From: Lachnospiraceae bacterium UBA4631
Lineage (GTDB): Bacteria; Bacillota; Clostridia; Lachnospirales; Lachnospiraceae
Reading direction: 5' to 3'
Length of the DNA stretch: 5,307 bases
NCBI GenBank assembly: GCA_002406015.1
Contig: DHMX01000030.1
Coordinates: 1 to 5,307 of the forward strand
Shown here: positions 1 through 4,556 of the stretch, in pieces
Layout: every line of letters starts with the position of its first letter
Numbering within the stretch: position 1 is the stretch's first letter
Position numbers and translations under genes: made by a program
Notes under the pieces: generated by a model
The model's input: the letters and a program-made list of their open reading frames with translations, nothing else
Told to the model about the DNA's origin: nothing
The model's database searches: none

Positions 1-35
1 TACTTAAGAGGTATCATATCAGACCCAGAGCCTGC

Positions 36-60
36 TTGTTTGTTTATCTAGAACAAACAA
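36..60. repeat. Inverted repeat of unknown role at left edge
   Basis: A 9-bp perfect inverted repeat (TTGTTTGTT at 36-44, AACAAACAA at 52-60) with a 7-nt loop containing most of a TCTAGA. No T-run follows on either strand, so it is not a convincing terminator. It lies about 20 bp upstream of the tetR promoter and could be a weak hairpin or a protein-binding site. Nothing else could be supported in 1-80; a short frame ending in TAG at 49-51 may be the tail of an upstream gene but is too short to judge. Confidence 0.35.
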
Positions 61-80
61 AATCTGTAGTTATCTCCCTC

Positions 81-109
81 TTGACAATGCCACTTGATAG
101 TATTACAAT
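81..109 (+). promoter_or_regulatory. Sigma-A-type promoter of the tetR-acetyltransferase unit
   Basis: The -35 is a perfect TTGACA (81-86) and the -10 is TACAAT (104-109), separated by exactly 17 bp. The -10 overlaps the left end of the 30-bp palindrome, so a bound repressor would block polymerase. Transcription is expected to start around 116, giving a short leader into the TetR gene. No other promoter is seen before the acetyltransferase, so both genes are probably co-transcribed from here. Confidence 0.8.
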
Positions 110-137
110 CAAACTAACTAATATTAGTTAGTTTGAT
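108..137. promoter_or_regulatory. 30-bp perfect palindrome, probable autoregulatory TetR operator
   Basis: The half site ATCAAACTAACTAAT (108-122) is followed directly by its exact reverse complement (123-137). The palindrome covers the end of the -10 and the expected transcription start, and stops just before the GAGGTGG ribosome binding site (138-144). TetR-family repressors commonly bind such palindromes in front of their own gene, so autoregulation by the adjacent regulator is a strong inference. As RNA, the same sequence could also fold into a long hairpin immediately before the ribosome binding site. Confidence 0.75.
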
Positions 138-151
138 GAGGTGGCAAATAA

Positions 152-781
152 ATGAAGCAGGAAGATACACGGCAGAAAATTTTGGATAAGGCACTGGAGT
201 TATTTTCTACACGAGGATACGATTCCGTTAGTGTGGGAGAGATTGCAAACGCAGTTGGCATCAAAGCCCCTTCACTTTACAATCACTTTTCCGGAAAACA
301 GGCTATTTTTGATGCAATTGTGGAATCCACAGCGGCACAGTATGAAGCAGATACCGATAAAATTGACATTCATGTGCAAGATGTAAAGCAGGACATTCCC
401 ATTTTCACAGAGATTACCGAGGATGCTCTTTTTGAAAAAGTACGGCAGATTTTCGAATATTCCCTTCACAATGAAACCATCAGTCGATTCCGTCGCATGA
501 TGACCATCGAACAATTCCGTTCACCGGAGCTGGCAGTCCTGTATTCCCAGCGTTATGTGAGTCGGATTTTGGATTATCATGCGGGTATTTTTCGTGCCTT
601 GATTGCTACCGGAGAGCTTCAGGCAGGAGAGCCTGATACTCTGGCAATGATGTATGTTGCTCCGGTATTAACGCTCATTGGTGTGTGCGACCGTCAGCCG
701 GAAAAGGAGAGTGAATGTCTGGAAAAACTTAGGGAACATGTTTGCCTCTTTTTTCATATGGTTCATGGCAAGACTTCTTGA
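152..781 (+). CDS. TetR/AcrR-family transcriptional repressor
   Basis: This 209-residue protein has the size and layout of TetR-family one-component repressors. The N-terminal DNA-binding domain spans about residues 6-55, with the helix-turn-helix around 26-46 (VSVGEIANAVGIKAPSLYNHF core, ending in the typical SLYNHF-GK signature). The rest is a helical ligand-binding and dimerisation domain without clear family motifs, so the inducer cannot be read. The start is set by GAGGTGG seven bases upstream of ATG 152. The gene sits behind a strong promoter overlapped by a perfect palindrome, and 67 bp ahead of a Vat-type acetyltransferase in the same direction. This suggests it represses itself and the acetyltransferase, with release by a drug or toxic small molecule. 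Family assignment is secure; ligand and regulon are inferred. Confidence 0.92.
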   Translation: MKQEDTRQKILDKALELFSTRGYDSVSVGEIANAVGIKAPSLYNHFSGKQAIFDAIVESTAAQYEADTDKIDIHVQDVKQDIPIFTEITEDALFEKVRQIFEYSLHNETISRFRRMMTIEQFRSPELAVLYSQRYVSRILDYHAGIFRALIATGELQAGEPDTLAMMYVAPVLTLIGVCDRQPEKESECLEKLREHVCLFFHMVHGKTS

Positions 782-848
782 TAGAAGGATAACGAATGAG
801 AAAAATTCAAGCCGACGAAAGAGGATTTAGAATAGGAGTAAAATTAAG

Positions 849-1508
849 ATGGAAAATAAAATGGGAAATAGAATGGGAACTAAAATCTATCCTCGTACCG
901 GGGATGCGGAAACGGTATATCTGAAAAATGTTGTGACCGGACCGAATATCGAGATTGGTGACTATACGATGTATAATGACTATGTTCACGACCCGCGGGA
1001 TTTTGAGAAGAATAATGTTTTGTATCACTATCCTGTCAATGGCGATAAGCTGAAGATTGGCAAATTCTGCTCAATTGCCTGCGGTGCAAAATTTCTGTTT
1101 ACCAGTGCCAATCATACGATGCAGTCGCTCTCGACCTATCCGTTTCCGATTTTCTTTGAAGAATGGGAACTGGATGCGAAAAACATCTGCGAGGCTTGGG
1201 ACAACAAGGGTGATATTGTGATTGGAAACGATGTCTGGATTGGCTTTGAAGCGGTCATTCTTTCCGGTGTGACAATAGGTGATGGGGCTATTATAGGCAC
1301 AAGGGCGGTAGTGACAAAGGATGTGCCGCCATATACCATTGTTGGCGGTATTCCTGCAAAACCTATCCGCAAACGATTTGATGATGAAACGATTGCACAA
1401 CTGGAAGCGTTAAACTGGTGGGACTGGGACGAAGAAACCATCCGATGTAATATCTCAGCCATTCAGTCGGGAGATATTGCGGCACTAGAGCGTGTCACAA
1501 GAAATTAA
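849..1508 (+). CDS. Vat/CatB-type xenobiotic O-acetyltransferase (left-handed beta-helix)
   Basis: This 219-residue protein resembles streptogramin A acetyltransferases (Vat) and class B chloramphenicol acetyltransferases, which move acetyl from acetyl-CoA to a hydroxyl of the drug. Visible signatures are LYHYP (58-62), KLKIGKFCSI (67-76), the loop SANHTM with probable catalytic His89, STYPF (95-99), hexapeptide repeats around GDIVIGNDVWIG (121-132) and VTIGDGAIIG (141-150), the CoA-site GGIPAKPIRKRF (166-177), and NWWDWDEETI (189-198). Length and order fit the family. AGGAG (834-838) favours ATG 849, but in-frame ATGs at 861 and 873 are possible; the N-terminus of VatD aligns best with a start near 861. 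The gene is probably co-transcribed with the TetR gene. Whether it confers antibiotic resistance or acetylates another hydroxylated compound cannot be told from sequence. No terminator is seen after it. Confidence 0.88.
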   Translation: MENKMGNRMGTKIYPRTGDAETVYLKNVVTGPNIEIGDYTMYNDYVHDPRDFEKNNVLYHYPVNGDKLKIGKFCSIACGAKFLFTSANHTMQSLSTYPFPIFFEEWELDAKNICEAWDNKGDIVIGNDVWIGFEAVILSGVTIGDGAIIGTRAVVTKDVPPYTIVGGIPAKPIRKRFDDETIAQLEALNWWDWDEETIRCNISAIQSGDIAALERVTRN

Positions 1509-1566
1509 TCTTTATTAGGGCTTTTGTTGGATGCAGTGAAAGAAACAAAGTTGTTTAAATTTGTAC

Positions 1567-1595
1567 TTGACAAGTAACCAATCGGTAACTACAAT
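1567..1595 (+). promoter_or_regulatory. Strong sigma-A-type promoter upstream of KTR gene
   Basis: TTGACA (1567-1572) and TACAAT (1590-1595) are spaced by 17 bp, the same hexamers and spacing as the tetR promoter at 81-109. The whole spacer is filled by one TetR-type operator and a second operator lies just downstream of the -10, so the promoter is expected to be tightly repressed. The first well-supported gene downstream is the KTR-type protein starting at 1730, leaving an unusually long leader of about 130 nt. Confidence 0.78.
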
Positions 1596-1616
1596 TAAAG
1601 TAACCGATTGGTTACT
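1573..1616. promoter_or_regulatory. Tandem pair of TetR-type operators
   Basis: Two 18-bp near-palindromes, AGTAACCAATCGGTAACT (1573-1590) and AGTAACCGATTGGTTACT (1599-1616), each have the form AGTAACC-N4-GGT(T/A)ACT. They are also inverted copies of each other with 17 of 18 positions matching. One occupies the -35/-10 spacer and the other the transcription start region, the classic arrangement for repression by a TetR-family dimer pair. The half site does not resemble the palindrome in front of the TetR gene in this window, so a different regulator, absent here, probably reads these sites. Confidence 0.75.
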
Positions 1617-1629
1617 GTCATGCAGGTGA

Positions 1630-1728
1630 TTTTCCGGAAGCCAAAGAATCCAATATATTTTGGTGGATACCCATATCGACTGGCTGATTACCAAGGTCGA
1701 AACCGGGTATAGAAAGGATGGGAGATAA
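1630..1728 (+). pseudogene. Possible C-terminal remnant of a lost gene
   Basis: One frame stays open from just after a TGA (1627-1629) to TAA at 1726-1728 and encodes a protein-like tail, YILVDTHIDWLITKVE then TGYRKDGR. It has no ATG or ribosome binding site in frame. It ends one base before the ATG of the KTR gene, the spacing expected for coupled neighbouring genes. I infer that it may be the 3' end of a gene whose 5' part was deleted between the promoter at 1567 and here. It could equally be chance open sequence; I do not recognise the family. Confidence 0.25.
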
Positions 1729-1729
1729 C

Positions 1730-1921
1730 ATGAAGGAGGACGAAGAAAGGAAGCAATGGGTCTTATGCCCGTTTTGCGGGTCTAAAACGCGGTTACAGAT
1801 TTTCCGAGAAACAGAATTGAAAGCATTCCCGTTGTTTTGTCCGAAGTGTAAGCAAGAGAGTATCATTAACGCAAAGAATTTTATAATTAAAATAGAAGAA
1901 ATCCAAACGCCAGACGCTTAG
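1730..1921 (+). CDS. Small cysteine-rich KTR-domain (zinc-ribbon-like) protein
   Basis: A 63-residue protein with WVLCPFCGSKTR (10-21) and FPLFCPKCKQES (33-44), giving two CPxC knuckles (C13/C16 and C37/C40) about 20 residues apart, expected to bind one zinc ion. This matches the Cys_rich_KTR family of small proteins, which recur in Tn916-like and other Gram-positive mobile elements, often just after a resistance gene. Its biochemical role is unknown. An in-frame ATG at 1718 exists, but the purine-rich GGGAG at 1720-1724 is correctly placed only for ATG 1730, and the conserved part begins after it. It lies downstream of the twin-operator promoter. Its stop TAG is part of an inverted repeat (1920-1960). 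The family call is good; the link to mobility is from context. Confidence 0.8.
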   Translation: MKEDEERKQWVLCPFCGSKTRLQIFRETELKAFPLFCPKCKQESIINAKNFIIKIEEIQTPDA

Positions 1922-1960
1922 ACGCAGTGCAATTCGAGAAAATCGTTTTGCTCTGCGTCT
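1920..1960 (+). other. Long stem-loop after KTR gene, terminator- or attenuator-like
   Basis: AGACGCAGTGCAA (1920-1932) pairs with TTGCTCTGCGTCT (1948-1960) with one mismatch. Pairing can continue through CGA/TCG to a GAAAA loop (1938-1942). The stem begins inside the KTR stop codon. The sequence that follows is ATTATTATG rather than a T-run, so it is at best a weak terminator. It may protect the mRNA end or lower expression of the next gene, whose AGGAGG begins 12 bases later. Confidence 0.55.
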
Positions 1961-1983
1961 ATTATTATGTTAGGAGGATAATT

Positions 1984-2397
1984 ATGATTGGGTTGCTGGC
2001 TGTTTTGGCAATTGTTATAGCATTGAAAACGAAACAAAGTGGTGGAAAGCAACGGCATCGGTTTATTTGTTTATTATGTATCTCACTTGCAGCAGGTATT
2101 TTTATCATTACTATGCTAAACTGGAAGCTGGGAATTTGCATTGCTTGTGGCATGATTTTAAGATTGCATCGTTTTTTCTTTAGAAAAATGCCGATTACCC
2201 GCAAGGAAGCTGACTTCCGATTATATTTAAAAGGCATCCGGACAGGTATGGAACATAAAGAAATATGGAAGCGGAACACCGGAGCTTCACCGGTAATTTA
2301 TGCCTCTTTCCGGCCGCATGGTAAATGCGTTTTCTTCGACTGTCACAATGATAAACATTATCATTCCTCAATTTCACAGTTGACAAGTACCCCATAG
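1984..2397 (+). CDS. Hypothetical small membrane protein, C-terminus doubtful
   Basis: The start is set by a perfect AGGAGG (1972-1977) six bases before ATG 1984; the frame is open further upstream to 1927, but that part lies in the stem-loop. The 137-residue product begins with a hydrophobic segment (about 1-14), a short basic linker (KTKQSGGKQRHR), a second clear membrane segment (about 26-44), and possibly a third (48-60). A basic cytosolic-looking tail (RKMPITRKEADFRLYLKGIR) follows. I do not recognise the family. The last 40 or so codons are suspicious: they read through a Fur-box-like palindrome and the -35 of the next promoter, and the stop TAG lies within the CsoR-type operator. A 3' truncation or deletion joint that fused the gene to foreign sequence is a reasonable explanation. 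Coding status of the N-terminal half is moderately supported by the ribosome binding site and hydrophobic pattern. Confidence 0.5.
   Translation: MIGLLAVLAIVIALKTKQSGGKQRHRFICLLCISLAAGIFIITMLNWKLGICIACGMILRLHRFFFRKMPITRKEADFRLYLKGIRTGMEHKEIWKRNTGASPVIYASFRPHGKCVFFDCHNDKHYHSSISQLTSTP
2347..2365. promoter_or_regulatory. Fur-box-like palindrome
   Basis: AATGATAAACATTATCATT is a perfect 8-bp inverted repeat around a 3-nt centre. Its core TGATAAACATTATCA (2349-2363) differs from the Bacillus-type 7-1-7 Fur box TGATAATNATTATCA at one position. It ends about 15 bp upstream of the -35 of the copper-type promoter. Fur-family proteins (Fur, Zur, PerR) use related palindromes, so the metal cannot be assigned. 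It may regulate this promoter from upstream or be left over from another one. Confidence 0.5.
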
Positions 2398-2408
2398 GGG
2401 TATATATA
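2380..2408 (+). promoter_or_regulatory. Promoter of the HMA protein-nitroreductase unit
   Basis: TTGACA (2380-2385) and TATATA (2403-2408) are separated by 17 bp. The CsoR-type operator lies within the spacer, so repressor binding would cover both elements. The expected transcript starts around 2415 and carries the HMA protein and nitroreductase genes up to the terminator at 3249-3313. Confidence 0.75.
2388..2402. promoter_or_regulatory. CsoR-family (copper-type) operator
   Basis: TACCCC (2388-2393), ATA, GGGGTA (2397-2402) form a GC-rich inverted repeat in otherwise AT-rich DNA, matching the TACCCC-N-GGGGTA form of CsoR operators in Gram-positive bacteria. Related CsoR-family members (CstR persulfide, RcnR/InrS nickel) use similar G-tract sites, so copper is the best but not the only reading. 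Placement between -35 and -10 implies repression relieved by metal. The repressor gene is not in this window. Confidence 0.7.
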
Positions 2409-2440
2409 GTAAGTAGTAAACAGAAAAGGTGGTATGCAGA

Positions 2441-2695
2441 ATGATTAAGACAGTATTAAAAATAGACGGAATGGCATGCAGTATGTGTGAAGCACATATG
2501 AATGATTTAATCCGGAAGAATTTTAAGGTCAAAAAGGTAACATCCTCTGCAAAAGACGGCGAAACAATAATTATCAGCGAAGAAGCCTTGGATATTCCTT
2601 GGGTTAAAAAACAAGTAAAAGAAATCGGATATGAGTTAACGGATTACACAAGCGAACCCTATGAAAAAAAGGGATTGTTTCACTTTGGTAAATAA
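2441..2695 (+). CDS. HMA-domain heavy-metal-binding protein (CopZ-like)
   Basis: An 84-residue soluble protein with the metal-binding signature GMACSMC (10-16; ligands C13 and C16) at the start of a ferredoxin-like HMA fold. It ends in a short tail with SEPYEKKGLF, found in clostridial HMA proteins. Such domains carry Cu(I), less often other soft metals, to P-type ATPases or sensors. The frame is open upstream to a GTG at 2429, but that codon lies in the ribosome binding site (AGGTGG, 2427-2432), eight bases ahead of ATG 2441, which is the better start. The CsoR-type operator in its promoter supports a copper role. The nitroreductase follows after 15 bp, so the two form an operon. The usual partner, a copper ATPase, is not present here. 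Fold and metal binding are secure; the exact metal is inferred. Confidence 0.88.
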   Translation: MIKTVLKIDGMACSMCEAHMNDLIRKNFKVKKVTSSAKDGETIIISEEALDIPWVKKQVKEIGYELTDYTSEPYEKKGLFHFGK

Positions 2696-2710
2696 AAAGG
2701 AGGTACAAGC

Positions 2711-3232
2711 ATGAAAGAAACATTACAGGACTTAAAAACAAGAAGAAGCTGTCGGAAATATCGTTCCGAGCAGATTAAGGAAGAAGAATTAGACGCAATA
2801 CTGGAGGCGGGTATGTATGCACCGACCGGAATGGGAATGCAGAGTCCTCTTATAGTAGCAATACAGGATAAGAAAACCAGAGATTTATTGTCTAAGATGA
2901 ATGCAGATATTATGGGAACAGATACTGATCCATTTTACGGAGCACCGACGGTTTTGGTGGTATTGGCAGATAAGGAAAGACGTACCTATTTAGATGACGG
3001 AAATATGGTAATTGCCAATCTTTTGAATGCAGCACATGCAGTTGGGGTTGATTCCTGCTATATTTATCGTGCAAAAGAAGAGTTTGACTCACCGGAGGGA
3101 CAGGCATTGCTGAAGCAATGGGGAATTGAAGGCAATTATGCCGGAATCGGACATGTAATATTGGGCTATGGTCTTCCGGAAGGCATAAAGGAAGCTGCAC
3201 CAAGAAAAGAGAATTATATCGTCCGCGTATAG
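2711..3232 (+). CDS. Nitroreductase-family FMN oxidoreductase
   Basis: A 173-residue protein with the nitroreductase hallmarks: RRSCRKY (11-17) for FMN phosphate binding, APTGMGMQSP (37-46) beside the flavin, and GIGHVILGYG (about 145-154) near the C-terminus before a basic segment. Such homodimeric flavoenzymes use NAD(P)H to reduce nitroaromatics, quinones or related acceptors; the physiological substrate cannot be read. AAGGAGG (2697-2703) sits seven bases before ATG 2711. The gene shares the copper-type promoter with the HMA protein. A precedent is CinD of Lactococcus lactis, a copper-induced nitroreductase thought to help against oxidative or quinone stress, so a role in metal-linked redox defence is a sensible inference. 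Family call is secure. Confidence 0.9.
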   Translation: MKETLQDLKTRRSCRKYRSEQIKEEELDAILEAGMYAPTGMGMQSPLIVAIQDKKTRDLLSKMNADIMGTDTDPFYGAPTVLVVLADKERRTYLDDGNMVIANLLNAAHAVGVDSCYIYRAKEEFDSPEGQALLKQWGIEGNYAGIGHVILGYGLPEGIKEAAPRKENYIVRV

Positions 3233-3248
3233 ACGAAAGAATAAAAGA

Positions 3249-3313
3249 AAAAGCACCGGAGTTGAAATGTGTGTCTTATCAGACCGACTTCACATTTCAT
3301 TCCGGTGTTTTTT
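3249..3313. terminator. Large bidirectional Rho-independent terminator
   Basis: CACCGGAGTTGAAATGTG (3254-3271) pairs with CACATTTCATTCCGGTG (3291-3307) with a single bulge. The loop contains a further small hairpin, GTCTTATCAGAC (3272-3283). Six T (3308-3313) follow on the plus strand, and the A-rich AAAAGAAAAAG before the stem gives a U-rich tract on the minus strand. It ends the HMA-nitroreductase operon and is placed to end the minus-strand micro-transcript coming from about 3472. Confidence 0.88.
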
Positions 3314-3358
3314 AGATTATGCAGTTAAGCATATATCATATGCAAATTTGTAATTTAA

Positions 3359-3430
3359 TTAGCATCCAAGATTTAAGTATCTGCAAATTGCACGAAATAA
3401 CTCGGAACAGCTATTGAAATTCATACACAT
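3359..3430 (-). CDS. 23-residue cysteine-containing micro-ORF divergent from lysR
   Basis: On the minus strand an ATG at 3430 is preceded, at eight bases, by a perfect AAGGAGG (3439-3445). It opens a 23-codon frame ending in TAA. The peptide begins MCMNFNSCSE and ends RYLNLGC, with cysteines at 2, 8, 16 and 23, the last just before the stop. It has no clear signal peptide or long hydrophobic stretch. A minus-strand promoter lies upstream and a bidirectional terminator downstream, with no further gene between. Cys-containing tiny ORFs are known as leader peptides of sulfur-assimilation operons, and LysR regulators often control a divergent target, so this may be an orphan Cys leader. A free-standing small protein or an sRNA is also possible. 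It is too short for ordinary gene callers. The translation signals are seen directly; function is unknown. Confidence 0.45.
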   Translation of the reverse strand: MCMNFNSCSELFRAICRYLNLGC

Positions 3431-3453
3431 AGTTTCGTCCTCCTTATTTTTTT

Positions 3454-3498
3454 ATTTGTATTAGCTAATTACAAATGAATTGTAACAATTTTGTAACA
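3454..3498. promoter_or_regulatory. Operator-like repeats in the lysR divergent region
   Basis: Two elements lie side by side. A 23-nt near-palindrome (3454-3476) has ATTTGT and ACAAAT ends around the symmetric ATTAGCTAAT core, with one unpaired base. A direct repeat TTGTAACA occurs at 3480-3487 and 3491-3498, 11 bp apart or about one helical turn. They overlap the start site and -10/spacer of the minus-strand promoter. LysR-type regulators bind AT-rich interrupted dyads in such divergent regions, so these are candidate sites. Confidence 0.4.
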
Positions 3499-3507
3499 TA
3501 TTCGCAA
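3479..3507 (-). promoter_or_regulatory. Minus-strand promoter for the micro-ORF transcript
   Basis: Read on the minus strand, TTGCGA (3507-3502) and TACAAT (3484-3479) are separated by 17 bp. Transcription would start near 3472, giving a roughly 40-nt leader before the micro-ORF and a transcript of about 225 nt ending at the shared terminator. It is back to back with the lysR promoter, the two -35 elements being about 20 bp apart. Confidence 0.5.
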
Positions 3508-3526
3508 TAGGAGAAATATGGGAGAC

Positions 3527-3555
3527 TTGACAATATTTATTACATATTATAGGAT
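3527..3555 (+). promoter_or_regulatory. lysR promoter
   Basis: A perfect TTGACA (3527-3532) is followed after 17 bp by TAGGAT (3550-3555), a four-of-six -10. The leader to the lysR start at 3613 is about 50 nt. The remaining gap between 3314 and 3612 holds only the minus-strand micro-unit and a small perfect hairpin, GCATATATCATATGC (3329-3343). Confidence 0.55.
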
Positions 3556-3612
3556 TATGCCAATAAAACCAGTGATTCATATAAAGAAATAACGAATAAG
3601 GAAATAATAATC

Positions 3613-4524
3613 ATGACATTAACGCAGTTGAATTATGCAATTACAGTGGCAAATGCAAAATCGATGAATGAAGCGGCAAGGTTTTTATTCATTTCCCAAC
3701 CAAGTCTGTCTGCGGCAATCAAGGATTTGGAGGAGGAAATAGGAATTGAATTATTTCGGCGTACCAATCGGGGCGTTTCGGTGACACCGGAGGGAGAAGA
3801 ATTTATCGGTTATGCCAGACAGGTAGTAGAGCAGTATCAGCTTATGGAAGCCAAATACATTGCAAAAGAGCAGGTTCGGAAGAAATTCGGGGTTTCTACA
3901 CAGCATTATACATTTGCGGTAAATGCGTTTGTAGAAATGGTAAAGCAGTTCGGTATGGACAAGTATGAGTTTGCCATTCATGAGACAAAAACCTATGAGG
4001 TAATTGAGGATGTAAAGAATCTGAAAAGTGAAATCGGTGTTTTATATATTAATGATTTTAACCGACAGGTATTAATGAAGCTGTTTCGGGAATACAATCT
4101 GGAATTTCATGAGCTTCTGGAATGCGGAATCTATGTATATATGTGGAAGGGACATCCGCTGGCAAAGAAAAAAGAAATAGCTCTGGAGGAGTTACAGGAG
4201 TATCCATGCCTGTCATTTGAACAGGGAACCTATAATTCCTTCTATTTTGCAGAAGAGGTATTGAGTACTTATGATTATAAGCGTATAATAAAAGCAGATG
4301 ACAGAGCAACTCTATTGAATCTGATGGTGGGGCTGAATGGATTTACGATGTGTTCCGGAATTATATGTGAAGAATTAAACGGTTCGGATTATTGTGCGGT
4401 AAAGTTAAAATCCGATGAGGTTATGACAATCGGGTATCTGGTTCGGAAGGGTGCAATGATTAGCAGGCTCGGTAAAACCTATCTGGAAGAATTAGGAAAA
4501 TATAAGGACAAAGCGATGCGATGA
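3613..4524 (+). CDS. LysR-type transcriptional regulator
   Basis: A 303-residue protein of standard LysR length. Residues 1-60 form the winged helix-turn-helix, with MNEAARFLFISQPSLSAAI (18-36) as the recognition region and IELFRRTNRGVSVTPEGEEF (45-64) as the wing. A linker helix follows to about 90, then the two-lobed effector-binding domain (about 92-295). The effector domain carries cysteines at 171, 199, 247, 252 and 261, but the ligand cannot be read. The ribosome binding site is modest (AAGGA, 3598-3602, about 10 bases upstream of ATG). A divergent minus-strand promoter with operator-like repeats lies just upstream, the usual place for a LysR target, and a hydrolase gene follows 32 bp downstream, probably in the same transcript. 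Family assignment is secure; regulon and effector are not known. Confidence 0.93.
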   Translation: MTLTQLNYAITVANAKSMNEAARFLFISQPSLSAAIKDLEEEIGIELFRRTNRGVSVTPEGEEFIGYARQVVEQYQLMEAKYIAKEQVRKKFGVSTQHYTFAVNAFVEMVKQFGMDKYEFAIHETKTYEVIEDVKNLKSEIGVLYINDFNRQVLMKLFREYNLEFHELLECGIYVYMWKGHPLAKKKEIALEELQEYPCLSFEQGTYNSFYFAEEVLSTYDYKRIIKADDRATLLNLMVGLNGFTMCSGIICEELNGSDYCAVKLKSDEVMTIGYLVRKGAMISRLGKTYLEELGKYKDKAMR

Positions 4525-4556
4525 GAATAGAATAGTTATAGAGGGGGAATTGCAGG

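Noticed and set aside
1..51. Open frame ending in TAG at 49-51, possibly the C-terminal end of an upstream gene.
   Set aside because: Only 16 codons are visible with no recognisable motif; cannot be distinguished from non-coding sequence.
796..924. A 42-codon frame (ATG 796, preceded by AAGG at 785-788) overlapping the start of the acetyltransferase, considered as an attenuator leader peptide.
   Set aside because: The region is almost entirely purine and offers no stem that could hide the acetyltransferase ribosome binding site, so classical leader-peptide attenuation is not supported. The overlap is probably chance.
1136..1462. Long minus-strand frames inside the acetyltransferase, and similar shadows in the nitroreductase, lysR and hydrolase genes.
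   Set aside because: They lie opposite well-supported genes, lack ribosome binding sites and show no domain motifs.
1509..1566. AAACAAAGTTGTTT inverted repeat after the acetyltransferase considered as its terminator.
   Set aside because: The loop is too short, the stem is weak and AT-only apart from two pairs, and no T-run follows.
1620..1712. ATG at 1620 opening a 30-codon frame right after the second operator.
   Set aside because: No ribosome binding site, since the operator occupies that position, and the product looks random; the other frame (1630-1728) is more protein-like.
2287..2364. Minus-strand frame of about 25 codons (ATG 2364 or 2358) with a GAGG upstream, ending TMRPERGINYR.
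   Set aside because: It overlaps the Fur-like palindrome, which supplies its start codons, has no clear minus-strand promoter or terminator, and no recognised homology.
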